A DNA stretch of 8,566 nucleotides from Desulfobacula sp. (GCA_029940235.1 JAOZRI010000086.1:1-8566); one strand, 5' to 3'; counted from the stretch's first letter, positions 1 to 6,739 are shown. The notes: generated by a model not told the origin, from the letters alone. Numbers and translations are program-made.

Positions 1-1124
1 AGGCTGAGGAAGGCATTACCCATATTGCACTTGGTCTTGGAAAAATTGTTATGGAAGGTGGTCAGACATTAAGGTTCTGCCCCAAATACCCCCAGTTTCT
101 GCCCCAGTTTTCCATGATTGATGATATTCTTGAAAATTCACAAAAATATTTTTATGCTTTAAAGCTTGATGCATTTCCAGATGATGAAGAGCTGACCTCG
201 GGGCATATGCAGGATCCCACCATTGCAAAACTTGATTTGAGTGATGCAATGGATCACCCTGCTGTCCAATCCTTATCTTCCACCTATTATGTCCAGGACA
301 ATAAAATACGAGATTCCTTTTCCAAAAAAGGTTTTCCTGTATTAACTTTTGCTGATATCTTAAAATATAACTCTTTTGCACTGCCTGAACTGCTTGAGGA
401 AGTTACCAAAATCGGCAGTAAATGGATGGGCTCTTCAGTTGAGGTTGAATTTGCTGTCAACCTGCCTAGGCACAATAATGAAAAACCACAATTTTCTCTG
501 CTTCAAATCAGACCCATGGGCAGGTATAAACAAAATCTTGGGGTTAAAATAGGTAAAGAAGAGATAAAACGAGCATTCTGCTATTCAACGCTTTCCCTTG
601 GCAATGGAGAATATAAGGATATCCATGATATTGTCTATGTGGATCCTGAAACCTTCGACTCTGGAAAAACAGTTGAAATTGCAGCTCAGATTAATAAAAT
701 AAATGCCTTGTTTAATAAAACAGGACAAAAATATATTTTAATAGGGCCGGGACGATGGGGCTCGTCAGATCGCTGGCTTGGCATCCCTGTGGTATGGAAT
801 GACATTTCCAATGTTGGAGTGATGCTTGAAACCACAATCGAGAGCATTAAGGCTGATCCTTCCCAGGGATCACACTTTTTTCAAAACATCACATCTCTTG
901 GTATCAGCTATATTACTGTATCTGATAAGGGTGAGGATTTTATTGACTATGAGTTTTTTAAATGCCAGACCTGTGAGAATACAACCTCCTATTTAAAACA
1001 TATAAAATTTGCTGACCCCATAAAAATTCTTGTGGATGGAAAAACATCCCAGGCTGTGTTAATGCCCTATAAAAATGAAGAGCCCGATGATATTATGGAT
1101 GATATTCCTATTATCGATCCTTGA
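1..1124 (+). CDS. PEP/pyruvate-binding domain protein, C-terminal part (5' end outside window)
   Basis: The reading frame is open from base 3, so the ATG at 51 is internal; 373 C-terminal residues are visible. The protein looks like the PEP/pyruvate-binding (PPDK N-terminal, ATP-grasp) family that phosphorylates pyruvate in PEP synthase and pyruvate phosphate dikinase. Seen motifs: FCPKYPQ near bases 78-98; EVEFAVN near 441-461, followed by LLQIRPM near 499-520, which resembles the family's conserved end of the ATP-grasp domain (acidic residue, then a Q-x-R-P motif); and IGPGRWGSSDRW near 741-776. After the ATP-grasp end there are about 200 residues with no TSHAAI-type phosphohistidine motif and no recognisable PEP-binding TIM barrel, so it is not a canonical PEP synthase. 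It probably shares a transcript with the REC-HDOD gene 58 bases downstream. The family call is fairly sure; the reaction is unknown. Confidence 0.8.
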   Translation, partial: AEEGITHIALGLGKIVMEGGQTLRFCPKYPQFLPQFSMIDDILENSQKYFYALKLDAFPDDEELTSGHMQDPTIAKLDLSDAMDHPAVQSLSSTYYVQDNKIRDSFSKKGFPVLTFADILKYNSFALPELLEEVTKIGSKWMGSSVEVEFAVNLPRHNNEKPQFSLLQIRPMGRYKQNLGVKIGKEEIKRAFCYSTLSLGNGEYKDIHDIVYVDPETFDSGKTVEIAAQINKINALFNKTGQKYILIGPGRWGSSDRWLGIPVVWNDISNVGVMLETTIESIKADPSQGSHFFQNITSLGISYITVSDKGEDFIDYEFFKCQTCENTTSYLKHIKFADPIKILVDGKTSQAVLMPYKNEEPDDIMDDIPIIDP

Positions 1125-1182
1125 ACACTATATTATTTTGAACGACTTATTTGATACTGCTCGTTAGATTAAGGAAAAAACC

Positions 1183-2469
1183 ATGAAAATTTTAATTGTG
1201 GATGATGAAAAAATTTCGCGTAGAATATTAGTCAAAAAACTTGGGGCTGCAGGTGATTGTGTAGATGTGGACAACAGCAAAAAAGCTTTGGAATTATTTA
1301 ATAAAGGTGTGGAAGCCAAAAAGCCCTTTGATCTGATCTCCCTTGATGTATCAATGCCCAAAATGGATGGCAGGCAGGTACTTAGAGCTATCCGGAAAAA
1401 AGAGAAAGAGTTAAAACTTGATAAAAAAAATCGGGTTAAAATTATTATGGTGACTGCCCGTATGAATATGTCCACCATAAAGGAGTGTATCAAACTTGGA
1501 TGTAATGGATACCTTTCAAAGCCTGTGAGTAAATATCAATTGATGGAAAACCTGGAACGTATGGGTTTTGGCAAATCAAAAGATGATAAAAACTCAGATT
1601 CTAAAAAAAATCATGGAACAAAAAGCCAGATCATGGCGCAGATTATCAATAGCTTTTATAAAGGTAAAATCAAACTTCCAATACTGCCCCGGATTGTAAA
1701 CGAGGTACAGGAATTGATGAAAGGAGATGATCCCTCAATTGAAGATCTTGGTAGAATTGTCAACAAAGATATTCTCATCACCAGCAAACTTATTTCCATA
1801 GCAAACTCTTCACTTTACAAAGGCGTTGACAAGGCAAAAGATTTAAATGCTGCCCTGCTAAGATTGGGAATGAAAGCAACCTATGGTTTAATTTCAACCC
1901 TTGTTACCAAAGAGTTGTTCAAGTCTGATAATAAAGCTTTAAATAATTTAATGGAAAAATTGTGGATGCACTCTTTTGCCTGTGCATGTTTTGGGAAACG
2001 TATAGCAGAGGAATTAAAAAACAAAAATGCCGAAACTATTTTCTTAATGGGTATTGTTCATGATATAGGCAAAATGCTGCTGCTCAAGGCTATTTCTGAT
2101 ATGAAGCCGGAAGAGACTTTTGAGGATGGAGAATTACTCCTGGCCATCCATGAAATCCATACCACATTTGGAGCAGTGGTGCTTAAAAAAATGAAATTTT
2201 CACAGGAGTTTATCAAAATATCAGAATTTCACCACTGGAATGATTTTTCCAAAGATGAAAACCAGGCACTGCTTATTATTCATCTCGCAGATTTTCTGGC
2301 AGATGGATCAGGATATGATTTTTCTGATTTTAAGGAAGAAGAATCCAATGACCTGGAAGGTCTGGAAAACCTGGAATCACTGAAACAACTGGGAATTAAC
2401 AAAGACAAAGCCATGAAAATAGTTAAAGAAATTAAACCTGTAATCCAGAATTCTGCCAAAGCATTTTAA
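1183..2469 (+). CDS. Response regulator with receiver (REC) and HDOD domains
   Basis: This 428-aa cytoplasmic signalling protein has an N-terminal receiver domain (about 1-125) with the acidic pair D7/D8, the probable phosphoacceptor D55 (LDVSMPKMDG), T91 and K113 (SKP), a complete active set. A charged linker (about 130-150, rich in K, D, S) leads to an HDOD domain (about 150-375), recognised by PILPRIVNEV near 166, the ANSSLY segment near 207 and GIVHDIGK at 290-297. The H293-D294 dyad is kept, but no GYP motif is seen, so cyclic-di-GMP hydrolysis is not predicted. HDOD proteins act as regulatory output or scaffold modules; the exact target is unknown. The start is supported by AAGGA about 6 bases upstream of the ATG and by alignment of the receiver to residue 1. 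It follows the PEP/pyruvate-binding gene with no visible terminator between, so co-transcription is likely. Confidence 0.93.
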   Translation: MKILIVDDEKISRRILVKKLGAAGDCVDVDNSKKALELFNKGVEAKKPFDLISLDVSMPKMDGRQVLRAIRKKEKELKLDKKNRVKIIMVTARMNMSTIKECIKLGCNGYLSKPVSKYQLMENLERMGFGKSKDDKNSDSKKNHGTKSQIMAQIINSFYKGKIKLPILPRIVNEVQELMKGDDPSIEDLGRIVNKDILITSKLISIANSSLYKGVDKAKDLNAALLRLGMKATYGLISTLVTKELFKSDNKALNNLMEKLWMHSFACACFGKRIAEELKNKNAETIFLMGIVHDIGKMLLLKAISDMKPEETFEDGELLLAIHEIHTTFGAVVLKKMKFSQEFIKISEFHHWNDFSKDENQALLIIHLADFLADGSGYDFSDFKEEESNDLEGLENLESLKQLGINKDKAMKIVKEIKPVIQNSAKAF

Positions 2470-2492
2470 TTCGGCGCCTAATCGCAAACCTG

Positions 2493-2628
2493 TATTTGGA
2501 TAAAACCTTGCCCAGATATAAGGCGCAATAAATTTTGAAACCGGAGTGTACTGTAGTACATGAGACCAACTTAAAATCTGGCAAAATTTTGCAGCAACGA
2601 AGTAGATGGGTGAGTTTTTATCCAAATA
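2493..2628. repeat. Long imperfect palindromic repeat element between convergent genes
   Basis: The ends are a perfect 13-bp inverted repeat: TATTTGGATAAAA at 2493-2505 and its complement at 2616-2628. Further inside, CCCA (2511-2514) faces TGGG (2607-2610), AAATTTTG (2530-2537) faces the 12-bp self-palindrome GCAAAATTTTGC (2581-2592), and a 14-base core TGTACTGTAGTACA (2547-2560) forms the centre. The whole can fold as a long imperfect hairpin. It begins 23 bases after the stop of the REC-HDOD gene and ends directly at the stop codon of the DUF3786 gene. No transposase is present. It resembles dispersed palindromic (MITE- or REP-like) repeats that I recall from Desulfobacteraceae genomes, but copy number cannot be seen here. 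Possible roles are a non-autonomous mobile element, a bidirectional terminator or an mRNA 3'-end stabiliser. Confidence 0.75.
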
Positions 2629-3231
2629 TTAATTGATTAGCTGGCCAGTAAGATAGGTACATGTAATGGACAGGCATTCAAGATCCAGATATTCCTGTGC
2701 ATCCCCATGATATAAAAACCCTGCCTGTGCAGGCATGAGATCATCTTTGTCGTTAAAATTCATAATAATCGGAATTCTATGCAATGCTTTAAATCTGACA
2801 CAAAGATCATAGTTTGCTGTTTCCATTATAACACCGCCGAGTTTAAGAGATTGATCTCTTAATTTTTCAATACTGCCTGAAAAAGAAGTCTCAATTATTT
2901 TATTTGTATTTGATGTAAATCTTGAAAACAGAGGACCGCTATTTTTAAATTCTCTGAACGTCACTAATCTGCTGGATTTTTCAGGTAATTTTTCAGGACA
3001 CAATAAAATATACTGACATAGTAAAAATTTGATGGCAAAGGTAATCTCTGCATTATCAATATCATTTATACCATCTTTATCAACCACAATCCTGCGATTA
3101 AAAAAATCAAACGTCAAAGAATCATTTTTACAGCGACCGCCAAGGATGCCTGCTATCATTGAGAAATCAATATCCTGAATCCTTGACATACTTTCATCAT
3201 ATTTCTGGTCAAATATCTTTGAGTTATCCAT
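2629..3231 (-). CDS. DUF3786 domain protein
   Basis: This 200-aa soluble protein carries no signal peptide or membrane segment. I recognise DUF3786 by its order of motifs: a helix with ILLCQY-like residues (68-77), the TFREF segment (91-95) followed by a glycine and an aromatic-R-F stretch (99-105), LGG at 131-133, the ALHRIPI segment (149-155), the acidic DKDDLMP stretch (161-167), and GFLYHGDAQEYLDLE near the end (171-185). The biochemical function of DUF3786 is not known to me; it is seen in anaerobes. The gene is last in a three-gene operon. Its Shine-Dalgarno AGGTGA (3238-3243 on this strand) spans the stop codon of the 58-aa gene, which suggests translational coupling and supports this ATG. 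The stop codon abuts the palindromic repeat. Family call fairly confident, function open. Confidence 0.75.
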   Translation of the reverse strand: MDNSKIFDQKYDESMSRIQDIDFSMIAGILGGRCKNDSLTFDFFNRRIVVDKDGINDIDNAEITFAIKFLLCQYILLCPEKLPEKSSRLVTFREFKNSGPLFSRFTSNTNKIIETSFSGSIEKLRDQSLKLGGVIMETANYDLCVRFKALHRIPIIMNFNDKDDLMPAQAGFLYHGDAQEYLDLECLSITCTYLTGQLIN

Positions 3232-3237
3232 ATTGCA

Positions 3238-3414
3238 TCACCTGCTTTTAAGGGCTTCAAATTTTTTAAGCAGAACATCATATTCATCTTCATATTCAAG
3301 AAGCTCAAACATTACAGGCGGTTTTGTAGAGTGAGCAGGAAGGCGATCCTTTGTCTCCTTGATCAATGTTTCAAGCTCACTCATCCGTTTTTTTATGTCA
3401 GTTAATTCAGACAT
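3238..3414 (-). CDS. Small charged protein of 58 aa, function unknown
   Basis: I translated this short frame directly: it begins MSELTDIKKRMSELETLIKE and ends KKFEALKSR. It is highly charged, and its first 20 or so residues and last 25 have heptad-like spacing of L, I, M and F, so two helices (possibly a coiled-coil hairpin) are likely. Between them lies a short RLPAHSTKPP turn. No membrane segment and no cysteines are present. The ATG lies 1 base after the stop of the zinc-ribbon gene, and the stop overlaps the Shine-Dalgarno of the DUF3786 gene, so the tight packing supports a real gene. GGAG lies about 12 bases upstream, inside the preceding gene. I have a vague memory of similar small proteins with an R-x-P-A-H-S-x-x-P core in anaerobes, but I do not recognise a named family. 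Function cannot be given. Confidence 0.72.
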   Translation of the reverse strand: MSELTDIKKRMSELETLIKETKDRLPAHSTKPPVMFELLEYEDEYDVLLKKFEALKSR

Positions 3415-3415
3415 T

Positions 3416-3658
3416 TTAATAGTTTACTCCTGCTGCCTTTACAAATTGTGCACTATTGGAATGACACGGTGTTACTCCATAAACCATGCCGCAGGTCGGG
3501 CAGGTTGATTCCATATGTTCCATCTGGAAATTATTATCACAATTGCTGCAAAAAATTTCAAGGACCGCTTCAAGGGGGCTTGAATTAAACCCCATCATCC
3601 TGATTTTATCCACTATCTGTTTGCCTGATTCATGGGCACCTGAACATCCGTCATGCAT
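3416..3658 (-). CDS. Zinc-ribbon-like small protein (80 aa)
   Basis: This soluble 80-aa protein has two CxxC knuckles, C37-C40 (CSNC) and C53-C56 (CPTC), 12 residues apart, which is typical of a zinc ribbon. A further C65-H66 in the GVTPCHS segment and C5 in the N-terminal HDGCSGAHESG segment could also bind metal or be redox active. The middle has a short helical stretch (about 12-35). The start is well supported: GGGAGG lies 8 bases upstream (3667-3672 on this strand). It is the first gene of an operon with the 58-aa and DUF3786 genes, with a 1-base gap to the next. An FNR-type box lies about 80 bases upstream of the start. I do not recognise a named family beyond a zinc ribbon. Roles such as metal or redox sensing or a scaffold are only guesses. 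Confidence 0.82.
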   Translation of the reverse strand: MHDGCSGAHESGKQIVDKIRMMGFNSSPLEAVLEIFCSNCDNNFQMEHMESTCPTCGMVYGVTPCHSNSAQFVKAAGVNY

Positions 3659-3674
3659 AACTCTTACCTCCCTG

Positions 3675-3715
3675 TCTGTTAAATATTTTTATTGTCTAAT
3701 CTAATATTTAACAGA
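3675..3715. promoter_or_regulatory. Perfect 13-bp inverted repeat upstream of the zinc-ribbon gene
   Basis: TCTGTTAAATATT at 3675-3687 is matched exactly, as its reverse complement, by 3703-3715, with a 15-base spacer. It lies between the FNR-type box and the ribosome binding site of the zinc-ribbon gene. On the - strand the distal arm contains TTAAAT (3706-3711), a possible -10 hexamer. That would place the start of transcription in the spacer, near 3698. The repeat would then overlap -10 and the start point, as expected for a repressor operator; if transcription starts further upstream it would instead be a 5' leader hairpin. Confidence 0.6.
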
Positions 3716-3732
3716 TAATCAGTATCAGGGAA

Positions 3733-3746
3733 TTGATCTAAATCAA
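3733..3746 (-). promoter_or_regulatory. FNR/CRP-family binding site
   Basis: TTGATctaaATCAA matches the FNR consensus TTGAT-N4-ATCAA exactly in all ten defined positions. Its centre lies about 41.5 bases upstream of a start point predicted from the TTAAAT -10 at 3706-3711, which is the class II activator position. An A-tract of nine (3762-3770, T on the + strand) lies further upstream and may act as an UP element or bend. The likely target is the zinc-ribbon / 58-aa / DUF3786 operon. Which CRP/FNR member binds is unknown. Confidence 0.65.
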
Positions 3747-3830
3747 GAAATAGAAACTTTATTTTTTTTTGTAAAATTATAGGGTTCACTCCAGGGTAAC
3801 ACCAGATGCATTAATCCATATTTGGGTTGA

Positions 3831-4985
3831 TTAAGGCTTTCTCTTATCTTTCAAAATCTGGTTTGAAATTACAATCCTCTGGATTTCACTTGTACCTTCA
3901 TAAATGGTGAAAACCCTTGCATCACGATAGAATCTTTCAACCTCATAATCTTTTGTAAAACCATATCCACCATGCATCTGGATAGCTCTTGCCGTTACTT
4001 CATTGACCATTTCAGATGCAAAGAGCTTGGCAATGGAAGCTTCTCTTGTATAGGGTTTTTTCCTGTCTTTTAAAGAGGCTGCTGAAAAAATCAACTGTTT
4101 TGCAGCCTCTATTTTTGTTGCCATATCAGCAATCTGGAATCTTATGGCCTGGTGTTTTGAAATGGCAACTCCAAATTGTTTTCTATTTTTCACATATTTA
4201 ACAGCAGCATCAAAGGCAGCCATTGCAACACCGTATGATTGTGCAGCAATACCTATCCTGCCACTGTCCAGTCCTGACATGGCGATTTTAAAGCCGTCAC
4301 CCTCTTTACCAAGTATGTTTGCCACAGGAATTTTACAATTTTCCAGGATTAAGTCTGTTGTATCAGAAGCTCGCAGTCCCATTTTATCTTCCATGTGGCC
4401 AACTATAAGACCTGGTGTCCCCTTGGGGATCACAAAACAGCTTATACCTTTATGACCCTTGCTTTCGTCTGTTTTAGCAGTTACCAGAGCAACTTTTGAA
4501 TTCTTGCCGCTTGTAATAAACCGCTTGGTTCCATTAAGAATATAGTGATCTCCATCCCGGATGGCTGTTGTCTCCTGACTCACGGGATCTGATCCTGCAT
4601 CCGGCTCTGTAAGGCCAAATGCACCAATAATTTCGCCGGAAGCCAAGGGAACAAGAAACTCCTGTTTCTGATCTTCAGTGCCAAATTTATAAAAAGTTTC
4701 ACAAACAATTGAATTTTGAACAGACATGACAACGGAAGTTGATGCACAGGAGTAGGCAATCTCAGACAATGCCAGCACATAGGAGATTGCATCGGCTGCT
4801 TCTCCTCCATACTCTTCGGGAATCATCATTCCCATTAACCCAAGCTCTGCCATCTGTTTGAAATTTTCAGCTGGAAATTCCTTGGTTTTATCCCTTTCAG
4901 ACGCAGTAGCAGCAATAACTTTGCGTGAAAATTCCCTGACCATATTTTGAATCATTAATTGTTCAGCAGTAAGTTTGAATAACAT
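3831..4985 (-). CDS. Acyl-CoA dehydrogenase (short- or branched-chain type)
   Basis: This flavoprotein of 384 aa, the usual family length, oxidises acyl-CoA to 2-enoyl-CoA and passes electrons to electron-transfer flavoprotein. The N-terminal helical domain is about 1-115. The family signature GAFGLTEPDAGSD is at 121-133, the FAD-contacting WxT-equivalent FITSG is at 156-160, and the C-terminal domain carries SGLDSGRIGIAAQ (237-249), RKQFG (268-272), QMHGGYG (336-342) and IYEGTSEIQ (361-369). E363 in the last motif is at the position of the catalytic base of butyryl-CoA dehydrogenases, so a short-chain or 2-methyl-branched substrate is plausible. The start agrees with the family; GGGA lies just upstream. 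It is the last gene after an aminotransferase and an XRE-cupin regulator, 30 bases from the latter, which fits branched-chain amino acid or acyl-CoA catabolism. Exact substrate uncertain. Confidence 0.94.
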   Translation of the reverse strand: MLFKLTAEQLMIQNMVREFSRKVIAATASERDKTKEFPAENFKQMAELGLMGMMIPEEYGGEAADAISYVLALSEIAYSCASTSVVMSVQNSIVCETFYKFGTEDQKQEFLVPLASGEIIGAFGLTEPDAGSDPVSQETTAIRDGDHYILNGTKRFITSGKNSKVALVTAKTDESKGHKGISCFVIPKGTPGLIVGHMEDKMGLRASDTTDLILENCKIPVANILGKEGDGFKIAMSGLDSGRIGIAAQSYGVAMAAFDAAVKYVKNRKQFGVAISKHQAIRFQIADMATKIEAAKQLIFSAASLKDRKKPYTREASIAKLFASEMVNEVTARAIQMHGGYGFTKDYEVERFYRDARVFTIYEGTSEIQRIVISNQILKDKRKP

Positions 4986-5015
4986 ATAATTTCCCTTTTT
5001 TCTCTTTCTGAAAGT

Positions 5016-5561
5016 CTATGGAGCATACACCACAACAACAAGTTGGGCATCTGTTGTGCCGGGATTTACCAGATCATGTTTAATGCCCGAATTAAAATGT
5101 AGAGAATCTCCAGCTTTTAAATTATTGACATTATCTCCCACCTTGACTTCCACATTACCTTTAATCACATAAACAAACTCTTCGCCTTCATGCTGAAACC
5201 CCACGCCATCATGGACTTTGCCTGCTTCAACAACAATCTTAAAGGCTTTAAGATGCTTGTTCTCAGCATTTAGAGTCAATGGTGTATATGCGTAGTTATC
5301 AGTACGTTTAGTATATGCTTTTGATCTTTTTTTAATGGTATCATCCTGCTCTTTGAGCAGAAAACTTGAATCAATGTGAAGTATTTTTGAAATCTGCAGC
5401 AAAGTCCCAACAGATGGTCTTTGATCTCCGCCTTCAATTTTTTTTATAAATTCCTTTGACATTCCTGTCTCATTGGCCATAGTGTCAAGGGTGATTTTTT
5501 TATTAAGTCTGGCTTTTCTTATCCTCTTGCCAATTGGTATAATTTGAGTTTTTTTTGCCAT
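5016..5561 (-). CDS. XRE-family transcriptional regulator with C-terminal cupin domain
   Basis: This 181-aa regulator has a basic N-terminus and a helix-turn-helix of XRE type at about 10-65 (GKRIRKARLNKKITLDTMA, then TGMSKEFIKKIEGG and PSVGTLLQISKIL). A linker to about 100 is followed by a cupin fold at 105-180. The first cupin motif (HEGEEFVYVIKG, 124-135) keeps H124 and the glutamates, and the second (GDSLHFNSGIKHDLVN, 151-166) keeps H162 and N166, so metal or small-ligand binding is possible. Proteins of this design sense metabolites and usually regulate neighbouring genes. AGGAGA of its ribosome binding site (5566-5571) overlaps the stop of the aminotransferase gene, 8 bases before this ATG, so the two are translationally coupled. 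It probably regulates its own operon and perhaps the divergent tdh. The ligand is unknown. Confidence 0.92.
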   Translation of the reverse strand: MAKKTQIIPIGKRIRKARLNKKITLDTMANETGMSKEFIKKIEGGDQRPSVGTLLQISKILHIDSSFLLKEQDDTIKKRSKAYTKRTDNYAYTPLTLNAENKHLKAFKIVVEAGKVHDGVGFQHEGEEFVYVIKGNVEVKVGDNVNNLKAGDSLHFNSGIKHDLVNPGTTDAQLVVVVYAP

Positions 5562-5569
5562 TGTATCTC

Positions 5570-6634
5570 CTATTCAACTACTTCAATCCAGTTTTCACTC
5601 TCTCTGGTTCTGCCATATTGAATATCAGTTAATGTATCATAAAATTTCATTGCAATTTCGCCTGGAGTTCCATCACCAATGGAGATGGCTTTATCACCAT
5701 ATCTTATCTCACCCACAGGAGAAATAACTGCAGCAGTTCCTGACCCGAAAACCTCTTTTAATTTACCCTTGTCATGGGCTTTAAAAATTTCATCTATGCT
5801 GATTTTTCTTTCAGATATTTTCATCCCCCATTTTTTTGCAAGGCTGATAACAGAATACCTTGTTATACCGGGCAAAATACTACCGGTAAGATTAGGGGTT
5901 AAAATTTCATCATCCACAACAAAGAAAATATTCATGGCACCTACCTCTTCTATATATTTTCTTTCAATGGCATCAAGCCAGAGCACCTGGGCATAACCAT
6001 CTTCCTTTGCTTCTTCCGAGGCAATAAGACTTGCAGCATAGTTTCCGGCAGTTTTAAATTCACCCACACCGCCTTTAACAGCTCTCACATGCTCCTTTGA
6101 AACCCAGATTTTTACAGGATTCAAACCTTCAGCATAATATGCACCCACAGAAGAGAGTATGATATAAAATTTATAGGAAAAAGATGCGCGTACTCCCAGG
6201 AAGGGGTCTGTTGCAATAATGGTTGGTCTTATGTAAAGAGAAGTTCCAATGGTTTCAGGAATCCATTTCTCTTCAATTTTGATCAATTTTTTTAAGGCAT
6301 CCATGATAAAATCAACATCAAATTGCGGAATACACATACCTTTTGCAGAGCGGTTCATCCTCTCAAAATTATCTCTAGCCCTGAAAAGCTGAATTTTTTT
6401 CTCTGCTGTTTTATATGCTTTTAAGCCTTCAAAGATAGCCTGGCCATAATGAAAAACCATGGCAGCAGGAGAAATAGCAAAATCAGTATAAGGAGTTATC
6501 TCAGGGTTATGCCATCCCTTATCCTGGGAATAGTCCATGACAAACATATGGTCGGTAAATACCTGACCAAAGCCAAGATCTGAATCTTCAGGCCGTATTC
6601 TCTCAGTTTCAGCCCGGGTAACTTTAATTTCCAT
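5570..6634 (-). CDS. ilvE: Branched-chain amino acid aminotransferase (PLP fold type IV)
   Basis: This cytoplasmic PLP enzyme of 354 aa transfers amino groups between leucine, isoleucine or valine and 2-oxoglutarate; it serves both synthesis and breakdown. The longer form (about 350 aa, BCAT group like the eukaryotic enzymes) is indicated by length and by FHYGQAIFEGLKAY (61-74), RPTIIATDPFLGV (136-148), the PLP lysine K194 in GEFKTAGNYAAS (191-202), EEVGAMN (229-235), GSILPGITR (251-259) and GSGTAAVISPV (297-307). No eukaryotic-type CVVC redox motif is seen. GGAGG lies about 5 bases before the ATG, so the start is firm. It heads an operon with the XRE-cupin regulator and an acyl-CoA dehydrogenase, which hints at a catabolic or branched-chain acyl-CoA role rather than amino acid synthesis only; no other ilv or leu gene is in view. 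Confidence 0.93.
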   Translation of the reverse strand: MEIKVTRAETERIRPEDSDLGFGQVFTDHMFVMDYSQDKGWHNPEITPYTDFAISPAAMVFHYGQAIFEGLKAYKTAEKKIQLFRARDNFERMNRSAKGMCIPQFDVDFIMDALKKLIKIEEKWIPETIGTSLYIRPTIIATDPFLGVRASFSYKFYIILSSVGAYYAEGLNPVKIWVSKEHVRAVKGGVGEFKTAGNYAASLIASEEAKEDGYAQVLWLDAIERKYIEEVGAMNIFFVVDDEILTPNLTGSILPGITRYSVISLAKKWGMKISERKISIDEIFKAHDKGKLKEVFGSGTAAVISPVGEIRYGDKAISIGDGTPGEIAMKFYDTLTDIQYGRTRESENWIEVVE

Positions 6635-6676
6635 TTTTCCTCCATTTTACTATTATATTTATAATTCATTAATTTT

Positions 6677-6706
6677 ATTTTAGTATATGAACAAGTTTTC
6701 ATCCAA
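6677..6706 (-). promoter_or_regulatory. Candidate sigma-70 promoter for ilvE operon
   Basis: On the - strand, TTGGAT (6701-6706) and TAAAAT (6677-6682, five of six to consensus) are 18 bases apart. They would give a leader of about 36 bases before the ilvE ATG. The -35 lies inside the first tandem 18-bp repeat. The -35 is weak (three of six), and a TATAAT nearer the gene lies too close to the ribosome binding site to be the -10. This is a tentative call by eye. Confidence 0.35.
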
Positions 6707-6727
6707 ATACGAGTTTTCAGCCAGACA
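6692..6727. repeat. Two tandem imperfect 18-bp repeats in the divergent promoter region
   Basis: CAAGTTTTCATCCAAATA at 6692-6709 is followed without gap by CGAGTTTTCAGCCAGACA at 6710-6727; 14 of 18 positions agree. The pair lies between ilvE and tdh and overlaps the candidate ilvE -35. Sixteen bases of the first unit (6694-6709) match the right end of the palindromic element (2613-2628) at 15 positions. The pair could be a regulator site for the XRE-cupin protein or a decayed remnant of the dispersed repeat. Confidence 0.5.
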
Positions 6728-6739
6728 CTATTAATTATA

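Noticed and set aside
2377..2625. 82-aa frame on the - strand covering the palindromic element
   Set aside because: It runs through the repeat and into the 3' end of the REC-HDOD gene, shows no domain, and is explained by the repeat sequence.
3486..3704. 72-aa + strand frame across the zinc-ribbon gene
   Set aside because: It is antisense to a gene with a strong ribosome binding site and ordered CxxC motifs, and it has no support of its own.
3801..3835. Possible terminator hairpin after the acyl-CoA dehydrogenase gene
   Set aside because: On the gene's strand the stem has mismatches and no T-run follows it, so an intrinsic terminator is not supported.
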